From Allocatelliglobosispora scoriae (GTDB lineage Bacteria; Actinomycetota; Actinomycetes; Mycobacteriales; Micromonosporaceae), in contig NZ_JACHMN010000003.1 in assembly GCF_014204945.1 (NCBI RefSeq), forward strand, positions 2,418,001-2,482,000: DNA of 64,000 bases, in the 5' to 3' direction. Under the pieces are notes generated by a model, which worked only from the letters and a program-made list of their open reading frames with translations, did no database searches and was not told the origin of the DNA. Positions within the stretch are counted from its first letter, which is position 1; each line of letters begins with the position of its first letter. Both the position numbers and the translations under genes were made by a program. Positions 47,279-55,849 of the stretch are shown here, piece by piece.

Positions 47279-48844
47279 ATGACCGCACCGTTCCCCGCGC
47301 TGTGGCTGCGCGACAACTGCGACTGCGCCGCCTGCCGCGACCCGCGCAGCGGCCAGAAGCTGTTCGGCATCACCGACCTGCCGGCCGATCTCGCGGTCGC
47401 CGACACCGCCGTCGACGGCGACCAGGTCACCGTGACCTTCGCCCCCGACGGGCACGTCTCGGTCTTCGACGCCGCGTTCCTGGCCCGGCCGGCTGAGGCC
47501 GACCCGCGCTCCGAGCACGCCAAGGCCGACCCCGGCGGCACCGTCGCCGAGGGGTCGTGGCCCCGGTTCCGGTCCGATCCCCTGCACCGGGAGCACTGCC
47601 TCGACGCGGTGCTGCGCCTCGGATCCGTGCTGCTCCGCGACGTCCCGGTGGTGCCGGGGGCGGTCCTGGAGGCGGCTGCGGGCTTCGGATACGTGCGGGA
47701 GACCAACTACGGGAAGATCTTCGAGGTACGCGTCGAGCCCGCACCCACCAACCTCGCGTTCACGTCCCTGGCGATCTCCCCGCACACCGACAACCCCTAC
47801 CGGGATCCGGTGCCGACGGTCCAACTGCTGCACTGCCTGGTCAACGATGCCGACGGCGGCGAATCCGGCCTCGTCGACGGCTTCGCGGCCGCCGCGGTGC
47901 TCCGCGCGGAGGATCCGGCCGCGTTCGCGATCCTCAGCACGACGCCGGTGACCTTCCGCTACGCCGACGCCGACACCGACCTCACCTCGACCCGGCCCAT
48001 GATCGGTGTGGACCCGCGCGGGGCGATCCGGGAGATCCGGTTCAACAACCGCTCGACCCAGCCGCTGCGCCTGCCCCGTGCCGAACTGGACGCGTTCTAC
48101 GCCGCCTACCGCGCGTTCGCCACGATCATCGCCCGGCCGGAGCTGCGGGTGGACCTCCGGCTCGTACCCGGCGATTGCCTGGTCTTCGACAACACGCGGA
48201 TGCTGCACGCGCGGACGGCCTTCACCGCCGACGGCGCCCGGCACCTCCAGGGCTGCTACGCGGACCTGGACGCGGTCGCGAGCAACCTCGCGGTCCTGCG
48301 CCGCGACCCGGTGGGGCGGCTCGCCGCGCTGTTCGGCGGTGACGGCGCCGCCGACTACCTCGGCGAGCCGGTCACCCTCGCCGAGCACATGCTCCAGGCC
48401 GCCACCCGGGCGCGGGCGGCCGGTGCCGACGACGCCCTGGTCGCCGCCGCGCTGCTGCACGACATCGGCCACCTCGCCGGGGTGGTCACCGGCGCGGAGC
48501 TGATGGCCGGCACCGACAACCGGCACGGCCACACCGGTGCCGACTGGCTCGCCCGGTGGTTCCCGCCGCAGGTCACCGAGCCGGTACGCCTGCACGTGGC
48601 GGCGAAGCGGTACCTGTGCGCGGTCGAACCGGCATACGCCGCGGAGCTGTCCGAGGCGTCGGTGTTCACCCTGGCGGTGCAGGGCGGACCGATGACGGCG
48701 GCGGAGGTCGCGGCGTTCGAGGCCGAGCCCTACGCCCGGGCAGCGGTCGCGGTGCGGCGCTGGGACGACGAGGCCAAGGACCCGGAGGCCGACACCGCCG
48801 GTTTCGACGAGTTCCGCCCGCTCCTGCAGCGGCTCCTCCGGTGA
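47279..48844 (+). CDS. Fused TmpA-TmpB-like dioxygenase/HD oxygenase (phosphonate catabolism)
   Basis: 521 residues. Residues 1-345 are a gamma-butyrobetaine hydroxylase-like Fe(II)/2-oxoglutarate enzyme: N-terminal zinc-type region LRDNCDCAACRD, iron His-x-Asp in SPHTDNPYRDP (about 168-170) and distal His in MLHARTAF. Residues about 355-521 are a PhnZ/TmpB-type HD domain: EHMLQAATRA, LLHDIGHLAG and LHVAAKRYLCA...RRWDDEAK. In other bacteria TmpA hydroxylates 2-trimethylaminoethylphosphonate and TmpB cleaves the C-P bond; here both lie in one chain. No phosphonate transporter is adjacent. Betaine hydroxylation is an alternative for the first half. Confidence 0.85.
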   Translation: MTAPFPALWLRDNCDCAACRDPRSGQKLFGITDLPADLAVADTAVDGDQVTVTFAPDGHVSVFDAAFLARPAEADPRSEHAKADPGGTVAEGSWPRFRSDPLHREHCLDAVLRLGSVLLRDVPVVPGAVLEAAAGFGYVRETNYGKIFEVRVEPAPTNLAFTSLAISPHTDNPYRDPVPTVQLLHCLVNDADGGESGLVDGFAAAAVLRAEDPAAFAILSTTPVTFRYADADTDLTSTRPMIGVDPRGAIREIRFNNRSTQPLRLPRAELDAFYAAYRAFATIIARPELRVDLRLVPGDCLVFDNTRMLHARTAFTADGARHLQGCYADLDAVASNLAVLRRDPVGRLAALFGGDGAADYLGEPVTLAEHMLQAATRARAAGADDALVAAALLHDIGHLAGVVTGAELMAGTDNRHGHTGADWLARWFPPQVTEPVRLHVAAKRYLCAVEPAYAAELSEASVFTLAVQGGPMTAAEVAAFEAEPYARAAVAVRRWDDEAKDPEADTAGFDEFRPLLQRLLR

Positions 48845-48919
48845 AACGGCACGTCAGCGGCGACAGCCGACCGGCCAGCGGGTGAAATTCGCCGCCGCGG
48901 GCTGCTGTCGCGTGGCACA

Positions 48920-49948
48920 GTGGCGGGCGTGGAGAGCAGCCTCACCCGCGACACCCTGCACCACCCGGCCGTCACCGGCGAGGTGCCCTTCGCCGTGCTG
49001 ACCCCGGCGGAGTGGACCACCGCCGAGAAGCTGCCGCTCATCGTCGTCCTGCACGGCGCGAACTCCTCCTGCGAGCTCCTCGCCATGCTGCAGCCGCTGA
49101 TCGAGGGCTTGTGGGCGGACGATTCGCTGCCGCGGTCGGTCGTGGCGTGTGCGTCCACGCCCACGGTCGGCGGCTTCTATGTCGACGCACCCGGCGGCGC
49201 CTGGGAGACGCTCGTCGCGGAGGTGCTGCCGCAGGTGGTGGTGGAACGCTTCCACACCGACCCGGCTCGTGCCTCGCTCGTCGGCGCGTCGATGGGCGGC
49301 TACGGCGCACTCAAGATCGCTTTCGCTGATCCGGGACGCTGGCAAGCGGTGGCCGCGGTCGCCCCGGCGCTCCTGCCGGGGTTGTCACCGGAAGCCGTGC
49401 TTCCGCGCAACACCCTGGGCGTGCTCGCCGACCTCGTCACCCGCATGGCCGGCGGCGGTGCCGACGAGCGCCGGTACGCCGAGAACCATGTGCTGCACCG
49501 GCTGCACGCCCACGCCGACGCGATCAGGGCCAGCGGGCTGCCGATCCTCCTGCGCTGCGGCGACCGGGACGTGTTCAACATGCACGACGGCACCGAGCAG
49601 CTCCATCGCGCGCTCTGGGATCTCGACATCGGCCACGACTACCACCTCGTCCTCGGCGCCGACCACATCGGACCCGAGGCGATGGCGGCCCAGCGAGCCG
49701 CCTTCGCCTTCGTCGGAGCAGCCCAGCGGGCGCAGGCGGGCCGGGACCGGACCCCGGCCGACCGGGCGCTCGAAGCCGCCTGGCATGAGTGGAGTGCCCG
49801 GGGACGGCAGGGGAGCCCGCCGGACCTCGACGCGTTCGGCGTCACCGGTCCCGTCGCCGTGCGGGTGCTGCTCGAGGCGGAGCTCGCCGAGGCGGCGCGG
49901 CGCGATCCGACGGCGGCTCGCCGCTATGGCCAGGTCGCGCCGGAGTAG
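48920..49948 (+). CDS. Alpha/beta-hydrolase fold esterase (EsteraseD/antigen 85-like)
   Basis: 342 residues, GTG start (48920 or 48929). Ser nucleophile in VGASMGGYGALKIAF, acid in LRCGDRDVF and His in LGADHIGPEA, with the oxyanion loop LIVVLHGANSS. No signal peptide, so cytoplasmic. The last about 80 residues after the fold are a polar extension. It probably cleaves a carboxylester. A hairpin follows. Confidence 0.85.
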   Translation: MAGVESSLTRDTLHHPAVTGEVPFAVLTPAEWTTAEKLPLIVVLHGANSSCELLAMLQPLIEGLWADDSLPRSVVACASTPTVGGFYVDAPGGAWETLVAEVLPQVVVERFHTDPARASLVGASMGGYGALKIAFADPGRWQAVAAVAPALLPGLSPEAVLPRNTLGVLADLVTRMAGGGADERRYAENHVLHRLHAHADAIRASGLPILLRCGDRDVFNMHDGTEQLHRALWDLDIGHDYHLVLGADHIGPEAMAAQRAAFAFVGAAQRAQAGRDRTPADRALEAAWHEWSARGRQGSPPDLDAFGVTGPVAVRVLLEAELAEAARRDPTAARRYGQVAPE

Positions 49949-49960
49949 CGGCGAGTGCTG

Positions 49961-49975
49961 TTCCGCCGGGCGGAA
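49961..49975. terminator. Short palindrome terminator after the esterase gene
   Basis: TTCCGCC (49961-49967) and GGCGGAA (49969-49975) around one base, 13 bases after the stop. The rest of the gap to 50166 shows nothing. Confidence 0.45.
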
Positions 49976-50166
49976 AGGTCGGTTGCACCGGTCAGCGGTG
50001 ATTTCCGATGCCGGGCCTCCCGACCCGAGGAGGCGATGGTGGGAGCAGCCACGTCTGCGCCTCCGTCGTCGGCGCCGGACCCGAACGCGGCGCCTACATA
50101 CTCCCGATCCACATCACCAAGGTCATCGAACCAGGTGGCTACGCCCCCGAACCGGCCCGCGGGTGA

Positions 50167-51252
50167 TCACTCGTCGGTCCGGAGGCGGTGGGGTGTCCAA
50201 CCTCTGCTGACGGCGCCGATGAGCTGCGGTGGTGTCGACTTGCGGGCCATCGCCCGGAAGACCAGGTAGGTGCCGATGAGGATCGCCCACCGCAACACCT
50301 GGAAGGCCAACGAGACCGCCGGCCTGCCGCAGCCGAGGGTGGCGGAGGTGTCGTTGGCGGAGTGGACGGCCATGACCAGGATGATGGCGCCGACCGCACC
50401 CGTGGTGCCCTGGCGGCCGTAGAGGTGCCACAGCCGCCATGCGACCGCCACGGCGATGCCGGTCCAGAGCCAGTGCAGCGGCGACACGGTGAAGATCCGC
50501 ATCACCTGCGCCTGGATCACCGAGGTCACGGTCGGTGCGGCGGTCTCGGTGCCGCAGAAGTCCGGTCCGGATGCCTGCGCGGTCGCGTAGGCGTACTGGG
50601 TGGTCTCGGTGATGGCGAATCCGAACCCGGCGGCGAGCCCCAGCCCGATCCCGGCGCGGGGATCGCGGTAGCGGCCCAGGGCGTAGAGGGCGAGCGGGAC
50701 CAGCAGCTTGGTTCCCTCCTCGACGAAGCCGACGGTCCCCGCCGCCAGCCGGATGCCGCCCGCGTCGATGAGCGCCGAGTTGGCGTTGGCCGCGATGAGG
50801 ATGACCGCTCCGGCGACGGCGGTGGCGACCGCGATCATCTCGGTGATGCCGATGGCGTCGTCGAGGGCCAGCTGTCGGGCGGCGAAGCGGTAGAACGCCC
50901 AGCACACCCCGGTCATGGCGAGGCCGCTCGTCACCGCCATGACGTGCACGTTCCCCGTCGTCCGGTAGACCGCGCAGCCGACGGCGAGAACGACGAGGGT
51001 GGCCGCCAGGATCCAGATCCACCGGCCCAGGAACCGGCCGCGCAGGTGCCGTCCCCGATTGGCGGCCGCCGATCCGGGCTCGACCTGCGACGTCCAGGCA
51101 CGCGCATCCCACCGCCGCGAGCGCAGGAACATGCTGGCCGGGTCGGGGAACCATCCCGCGGCGGGGACCCCGGCCCGCTCCCGCGCCGACAGGTACGCCG
51201 CGACGAAGCCGCCGAGCAGGAGTACCGCGCCCACGGCATTGAGGATGACCAT
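50167..51252 (-). CDS. PrsW family intramembrane metalloprotease with DUF2510 segment
   Basis: 361 residues from ATG 51252, placing a membrane segment at the start; ATG 51300 would add 16 residues over an operator-like dyad. After the first segment comes a DUF2510 motif (AGWFPDP...RRWDARAWT), then about eight membrane segments. PrsW signature: VEEGTKLLVPLALYAL, FGFAITETTQY and VMAVHSANDT, whose Glu, Glu and His residues bind zinc. It probably cuts membrane proteins such as anti-sigma factors. Monocistronic and divergent from the glycosyltransferase gene. Confidence 0.88.
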   Translation of the reverse strand: MVILNAVGAVLLLGGFVAAYLSARERAGVPAAGWFPDPASMFLRSRRWDARAWTSQVEPGSAAANRGRHLRGRFLGRWIWILAATLVVLAVGCAVYRTTGNVHVMAVTSGLAMTGVCWAFYRFAARQLALDDAIGITEMIAVATAVAGAVILIAANANSALIDAGGIRLAAGTVGFVEEGTKLLVPLALYALGRYRDPRAGIGLGLAAGFGFAITETTQYAYATAQASGPDFCGTETAAPTVTSVIQAQVMRIFTVSPLHWLWTGIAVAVAWRLWHLYGRQGTTGAVGAIILVMAVHSANDTSATLGCGRPAVSLAFQVLRWAILIGTYLVFRAMARKSTPPQLIGAVSRGWTPHRLRTDE

Positions 51253-51270
51253 GGCGCCAGAATCGCATAA

Positions 51271-51290
51271 ATCACCCCAGTAGGGATGAT
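51271..51290. promoter_or_regulatory. Operator-like dyad between divergent genes
   Basis: ATCACCCC (51271-51278) and GGGATGAT (51283-51290) match as an inverted repeat at 7 of 8 positions, in a relatively AT-rich stretch between the PrsW gene and the glycosyltransferase gene starting at 51356. Confidence 0.35.
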
Positions 51291-51355
51291 TTTGGTTCAT
51301 GCCAGCGCCTCAGCACGGGTACATGGGCGCAACGTGCCGGGCGTAGATTCGCGGC

Positions 51356-52363
51356 ATGCGCGTGCTCTTTGCCAGTCTGGCGACGGTCGGCCACACCTAT
51401 CCGCTCATCCCGCTCGCGCTCGCCGTGCGGGACGCCGGGCACGAGGTGCACTTCGCCGTCGGCGAGGAGGTGCACGAACCGCTCGCCGCGCACGGGCTGC
51501 TGCCGTTCCGCCCGGCGGACTCGTTCTACGAGATCTACGCCGAGGACCTCGCACCGGAGCTAGCCCGGTTGGAGCCCGACCTCGTCGTGCACGAGTGGGG
51601 CGTGCCGGGAGCCGCGGTCGCCGCGCACCGGGCGGGGATCCCCGGCATCTGGCACGGGTTCGGCCGCATGATCCCCGACGGGATCGGCCTGGAGTCGCCC
51701 CTCGGCAACGCCGAGGCGCCCGGGCTCCCGCACGTCGACATCTGCCCGCCGTCCCTGCAGGACCGCGACTTCCTCGCCACCGGCGACCGCATCGAGCTGC
51801 GCCCGGTGCCGTTCTCACCGCCCGCGCCGCTGGCCGCATGGGTCGGCCACCGCGACGGGCGCCCGCTGATCTATCTGACGCTGGGGACGGCGTTCGGCAC
51901 CCCGGAGCTGCTCACGGCGGCCATCGCGGGGCTCGCGTCGCTCGACGCCCGGGTGCTGGTCGCCGCCGGCCGGGTGCCGCTGGACCAGCTCGGCAAGCTG
52001 CCCGGCAACGTGACCGTGCGGGCCTGGGTGCCGCAGGCGGAGCTGCTGCGGCACGTGGACGCGGTCGTGCACCACGGCGGCAGCGGCACCACCCTCGGGG
52101 CGCTCGCCGTCGGCGTGCCGCAGCTCGTCATGCCCCAGGGGGCCGACCAGTTCGCCAACGCCGACGCCCTCGTCGCCGCGGGTGTCGCGCTGCGGCTGCT
52201 CCCCGCCGACTTCAGCGCGGACGCCCTCGCCGCGCAGACCCGCGCGCTGCTGTCACCGCCCTGCGGCCACCGCGACGCGGCTCGGGGGATCGCCGAGGAG
52301 ATCGCCCGGATGCCCACTCCGCACGATGTCGCCCGGCGGCTGCCGGACTACGCCCGTCGATAG
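51356..52363 (+). CDS. Macrolide-type glycosyltransferase (MGT, GT1)
   Basis: 335 residues. GT-B fold: N-terminal LFASLATVGHTYPLIPLALA loop and C-terminal VVHHGGSGTTLGALAVGVP followed by PQGADQFANADALV, the nucleotide-sugar motif. Shorter than usual (about 390-420), mostly in the acceptor half. It transfers a sugar to a small hydrophobic molecule, perhaps for detoxification of macrolides. It is different from the cluster enzyme at 33479. Confidence 0.9.
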   Translation: MRVLFASLATVGHTYPLIPLALAVRDAGHEVHFAVGEEVHEPLAAHGLLPFRPADSFYEIYAEDLAPELARLEPDLVVHEWGVPGAAVAAHRAGIPGIWHGFGRMIPDGIGLESPLGNAEAPGLPHVDICPPSLQDRDFLATGDRIELRPVPFSPPAPLAAWVGHRDGRPLIYLTLGTAFGTPELLTAAIAGLASLDARVLVAAGRVPLDQLGKLPGNVTVRAWVPQAELLRHVDAVVHHGGSGTTLGALAVGVPQLVMPQGADQFANADALVAAGVALRLLPADFSADALAAQTRALLSPPCGHRDAARGIAEEIARMPTPHDVARRLPDYARR

Positions 52364-52470
52364 GCGGCCGACGGGATCGTTCACGACATCTTTAGATTCA
52401 TCATCTTCCATTTATCGACTCCTGGCGGAGATCATGGTGTATCCGTGCCCCCCGGTCCCAGGAGGAACCC

Positions 52471-52893
52471 GTGACCGTCACCCCCCGCCGCGCGAGCGCT
52501 CCATCGTGGACGCTGCGCATGCTCCTCGTCGCCGTGACCCTCGTCGCCGCCGTCGTCGCCCCGGTCGCCGCCGCCCCGGCATCGGCGGCCGTCTACTCCT
52601 CGTGCACGATCTCCCGCTGTGCCGACGCCCGCGCCGCGCAGGCCGGGTGGTCCGCGAAGGGCTACCCCACCACCAGCGGTTGGTACGCGTGGAGCGGCGG
52701 CAAGTACAACTACACCGGTGGCCGCTTCTACAACAGGGAGGGCCAACTCCCCGCCGGTGCCACCTACTATGAGTACGATGTCTACGCGCGGACCAAGGGT
52801 GCTGCTCGGGACGCCTACCGGATCGTCGTCAACCGCAGCACCGGGGTCACCTGGTTCTCCCCGAACCACTACACCGACTTCTACCGGCTCTGA
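52471..52893 (+). CDS. Secreted guanyl-specific ribonuclease (RNase N1/T1, Sa-like)
   Basis: 140 residues from GTG 52471, with AGGAGGA upstream. A signal peptide (about 1-39, ending ASA) precedes a small RNase domain. Catalytic Glu in YYEYDVYA, Arg in DAYRIVVN and His in PNHYTDFY match the Glu54/Arg69/His85 pattern of RNase Sa. It cuts RNA after G outside the cell. The barstar-type gene follows after 24 bases, protecting the producer. Confidence 0.93.
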   Translation: MTVTPRRASAPSWTLRMLLVAVTLVAAVVAPVAAAPASAAVYSSCTISRCADARAAQAGWSAKGYPTTSGWYAWSGGKYNYTGGRFYNREGQLPAGATYYEYDVYARTKGAARDAYRIVVNRSTGVTWFSPNHYTDFYRL

Positions 52894-52917
52894 ATCGCGC
52901 GGGCGAAGGAGATCCTC

Positions 52918-53286
52918 ATGGCGTACCCGGCCGGATGGCTGAGGATCTCCACCGCCGGCGTACCGGCCGAGGGTTTCGTCGTGCTCGACGCGCGGCGCTG
53001 CCGGACCAGGACCGGGCTCTTCGCCGAGTTCGCCGCGGCGCTGCGGCTGCCGGGGTATTTCGGGCACAACTGGGACGCGCTCGCCGACTGCCTGAGCGAC
53101 CTCGGGGCCGACGGGCCGCCCCTCGCCGTGCTGCACGCGGAGGAGCTGCTGGCGGACGAGGCGCCCCGGCAGCTGGCGACGCTCCTCGACATCCTCGCCA
53201 CCACGGTGCCGGGGGTCTCCGTCGTGCTGCACACGGCGGCGGGCGTCGAACTCCGGCGGCGGGTCGGGGATGCCCTCGGGCTCTGA
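52918..53286 (+). CDS. Barstar family ribonuclease inhibitor
   Basis: 122 residues; ATG 52918 after AAGGAG. The barstar core LRLPGYFGHNWDALADCL with an acidic loop that blocks the enzyme, and the second half VSVVLHTAAGVELRRR. Cytoplasmic, no signal peptide. Encoded directly after its likely target ribonuclease, so the pair acts as toxin and immunity. Confidence 0.93.
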   Translation: MAYPAGWLRISTAGVPAEGFVVLDARRCRTRTGLFAEFAAALRLPGYFGHNWDALADCLSDLGADGPPLAVLHAEELLADEAPRQLATLLDILATTVPGVSVVLHTAAGVELRRRVGDALGL

Positions 53287-53304
53287 CCGGCGCCAGGTCC
53301 GGCG

Positions 53305-53913
53305 TCACGCGAGATAGCGGCGCAGCAGCTCCTTGAGCTCGGCGAGGATGGTCTCGTCGCCGCGGGGGTTGGCGCGGAACGCGCGCGTCAGCAGATCGTC
53401 GGCGACGTTGATGGCGACCCGGAGCCGGATCCGCAGCTGCTCGGTGGGCGGCCGCCCGAGCGTCGTGGTCAGCACGTCGAAGAGCCTGCTGACCAGCAGA
53501 TCGTCATTCTCGACGAGGGCGCCGGGGGTGAACTGCGCCTTGACCGGGCCGAACCAGATCTGGCGCAGTCCGGGGCTGGGCAGCTCGTGCTCGCCGCGCC
53601 AGAACGCGGCGAAGGCGTCGACCACCTGGTCGACCAGGGCGTCCCCGTCCGGCGGCGCCTCGGCGAGCGCCCCGTCCATGATCTCGACGTAGCTGTCGAG
53701 CCAGTGCTGCCCCAGGGCGTCGATGACCGCCTGCTTGTCGACGAAGAAGCGGTAGAGCGAGCCCACCGAGACGCCGGCCCGGGCCGCGATGTCCTTGGTG
53801 GTGATGCGCTCGAAGGGGACCTCTTCGAGCAGCTCGCCGACGGCCACCAGGATCCGGTCGCGCTTGTCGCGGCTGCGCCGCTGCGACGGTTCGGCGCGGA
53901 TTCCAGTCGTCAT
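53305..53913 (-). CDS. TetR family transcriptional regulator
   Basis: 202 residues. N-terminal helix-turn-helix (RDRILVAVGELLEE, then TKDIAARAGVSVGSLYRFFVDKQ) and a helical ligand domain. Divergent from the MFS exporter with 61 bases between starts and a dyad over the exporter start, so it probably represses the exporter until a drug-like ligand binds. Confidence 0.93.
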   Translation of the reverse strand: MTTGIRAEPSQRRSRDKRDRILVAVGELLEEVPFERITTKDIAARAGVSVGSLYRFFVDKQAVIDALGQHWLDSYVEIMDGALAEAPPDGDALVDQVVDAFAAFWRGEHELPSPGLRQIWFGPVKAQFTPGALVENDDLLVSRLFDVLTTTLGRPPTEQLRIRLRVAINVADDLLTRAFRANPRGDETILAELKELLRRYLA

Positions 53914-53938
53914 GCGCACGATTCTTCCACGCGGGTCC

Positions 53939-53975
53939 TTGACTGTCGGAAAAACCTGAACCAGACTCCGGTTCA
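53939..53975 (+). promoter_or_regulatory. MFS promoter with TetR operator dyad
   Basis: TTGACT (53939-53944) and CAGACT (53962-53967), 17 bases apart, would place the transcript start at about the MFS ATG (53975), with no ribosome-binding site, so the mRNA may be leaderless. TGAACC (53957-53962) and GGTTCA (53970-53975) form a perfect dyad overlapping the -10 box and the ATG, a likely TetR site. Confidence 0.6.
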
Positions 53976-55171
53976 TGTCTGAGTTCCGGCTCCTGCTCGC
54001 CGCCTCGACGGTCTCCTCGCTCGGCAACGGCGTGCGGTGGATCGCCCTGCCGCTGCTCGCGGCGCAGATCTCGGCCGATCCGCGCGCGGTGTCGCTGGTG
54101 ACCGCCGCCGAGCAGGCGCCCTTCCTGCTGTTCGGGCTGCTCGCCGGGGTGCTGGCCGATCGCCGGGACCGCCGGGCGCTGATGTGGCAGGCGGACCTGG
54201 TCCGGGGCCTGATCATGGCGGCCTTCACCGTCGCCGTCCTGCACGGCACGGTCGAGATCTGGATGGTCGCCGCGATCGGATTCCTCATCACCTGCGGCGA
54301 CATGATCAACAATGCGGCGTTCGCCGGGCTGGTGCCCGTCCTCGTCACCGCCGAGCGGCGCCCGAAGGCCAACAGCCGGGTGCAGATCGGCGTACTCATC
54401 GCGGATCCCCTGGTCGGCTCGGTGCTCGGCGCCGTCCTGTTCGGACTCGCCGCCGCGCTGCCGTTCGGGCTCGACGCCGCGACGTTCTTCGCCGCCGCGG
54501 CCCTGGTGGCGCTGGTCCCGGGCAGATTCCGGCCGCAGCGTGCCGCTCGGCCGACGATCCGGGCGGACCTGGCGGAGGGGGTCCGGTTCCTGGTGCGCAG
54601 CCGCCCGCTGCGCCAGCTGTGCCTGCTCTTCGCCTTCTCCCAGCTGCTCGGCGCCGGGCTCGTGGCGATCCTGGTCCTCTACTCCGGCCGGGAACTCCAC
54701 CTGAGCGCGACCGGATACGGCCTGCTCATCGCGTCCTTCGCCGTCGGCGGTGTGGCCGGGGCGCTGCTCACGCCACGGCTGGCGGCCGCCATCGGCGACC
54801 GCCGGGCGCTGCTGCTCGGCATCGGCATGTGCGCCGCGACCACGCTCACCATGGGGGTCACCGCCAGCCCGACGGTGGCGGCGGCGGCCGTGGCGCTCTA
54901 CGGCGGAGCCAGCTCGATCCTCGGCCTCGTCACGACCACGGTCCGGCAGGCCCTGGTGCCGCCGGAGCTGATGGGACGGGTGGTCAGCACCTACCAGATG
55001 GTGGTCTTCGGCGTGACCCCGCTCGGCGCCATCGGCAGCGGGCTGCTGGCGCACGCGGCCGGCCTGCGCGCGCCGTTCCTGGTCGCGTCGGTGGCACTGG
55101 TGGGCGCGCTGGGGGTCGCGGCCTGGAAGATCAGGCTGCCGTCCGTCAGCGCGGCCGAGCCGCTGCTGTGA
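53975..55171 (+). CDS. MFS transporter (drug/siderophore exporter type)
   Basis: 398 residues with about 12 membrane segments. MFS motif A-like loop GVLADRRDRRALM after the second helix, and PRLAAAIGDRRALL at the second-half equivalent. Overall pattern as in the EntS/MFS_3 group of exporters. Divergent TetR gene and overlapping operator point to induced export of a toxic compound. Confidence 0.9.
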   Translation: MSEFRLLLAASTVSSLGNGVRWIALPLLAAQISADPRAVSLVTAAEQAPFLLFGLLAGVLADRRDRRALMWQADLVRGLIMAAFTVAVLHGTVEIWMVAAIGFLITCGDMINNAAFAGLVPVLVTAERRPKANSRVQIGVLIADPLVGSVLGAVLFGLAAALPFGLDAATFFAAAALVALVPGRFRPQRAARPTIRADLAEGVRFLVRSRPLRQLCLLFAFSQLLGAGLVAILVLYSGRELHLSATGYGLLIASFAVGGVAGALLTPRLAAAIGDRRALLLGIGMCAATTLTMGVTASPTVAAAAVALYGGASSILGLVTTTVRQALVPPELMGRVVSTYQMVVFGVTPLGAIGSGLLAHAAGLRAPFLVASVALVGALGVAAWKIRLPSVSAAEPLL

Positions 55172-55228
55172 CAAGCCCACTGTGGGTACGGGCCGAGCCC
55201 CCTGAGCACCGTGGCCTACTGTGCGGAG

Positions 55229-55777
55229 ATGTCTTCGCGTGATCGGGCCAGAGCGCGCCGTGGATCCGTGCCCGGCCGGGCCCCGATCGAGAAGGGGCGC
55301 CGCGACGGCTCCGGTCCGTGGCAGGCGACTGTGCCGTTCGGACCCGCGGGCCGCCTGCTGGCATCCACCCTGTGCGTCCTGGTCTGCCTACCCGGGCCGG
55401 TCCTGCTGTTCTTCGCGGCCACCGTCGGCGAGATCACCGCGGGGGAGCGGTGGGGGCTGGCCGCCGGAGGGGTCTTCACTACGCTGGTCGGGGTCTTCTG
55501 GGCCGTCGTCATCGGGCGCTGGGAGCGCAGTGCCCGCCGGGACGCCGAGCGGCTCAACGAGGTCGGCGTCACGGCCGTCGCGGAGATCGTCGCCATCGCA
55601 CCCGCCATCGTCGGCGACGACAACGGCATCGCCCTCAGCCTGCGCATCAGCGGTCCGGGCGTGGAACCCTTCGACGCCGTGTCGGAGTGCATGGCGGACC
55701 CGTCCCTGGTGGTCGGGGCGCGCCTGGCGGCCGTGGTCGATCCGGCCGACAACCTCTTCGCGATCGTGCCCGGCTGA
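55229..55777 (+). CDS. Two-segment membrane protein of unknown function
   Basis: 182 residues from ATG 55229 (GTG 55211 also possible). Basic start (RARARRGSVPGR), two membrane segments (about 43-67 and 77-99), then an about 75-residue cytoplasmic tail with a beta-rich pattern (VTAVAEIVAI, IALSLRISG, LAAVVDPADNLFAIV). No family recognised. It lies 57 bases after the MFS gene. Confidence 0.65.
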   Translation: MSSRDRARARRGSVPGRAPIEKGRRDGSGPWQATVPFGPAGRLLASTLCVLVCLPGPVLLFFAATVGEITAGERWGLAAGGVFTTLVGVFWAVVIGRWERSARRDAERLNEVGVTAVAEIVAIAPAIVGDDNGIALSLRISGPGVEPFDAVSECMADPSLVVGARLAAVVDPADNLFAIVPG

Positions 55778-55849
55778 CCCCTCGCGTCCGTGTCGACCGG
55801 ATCGCGGGCGGGTGTGCTCGCCGTCCCGGACCCCGGCTACGCTCGGCGG

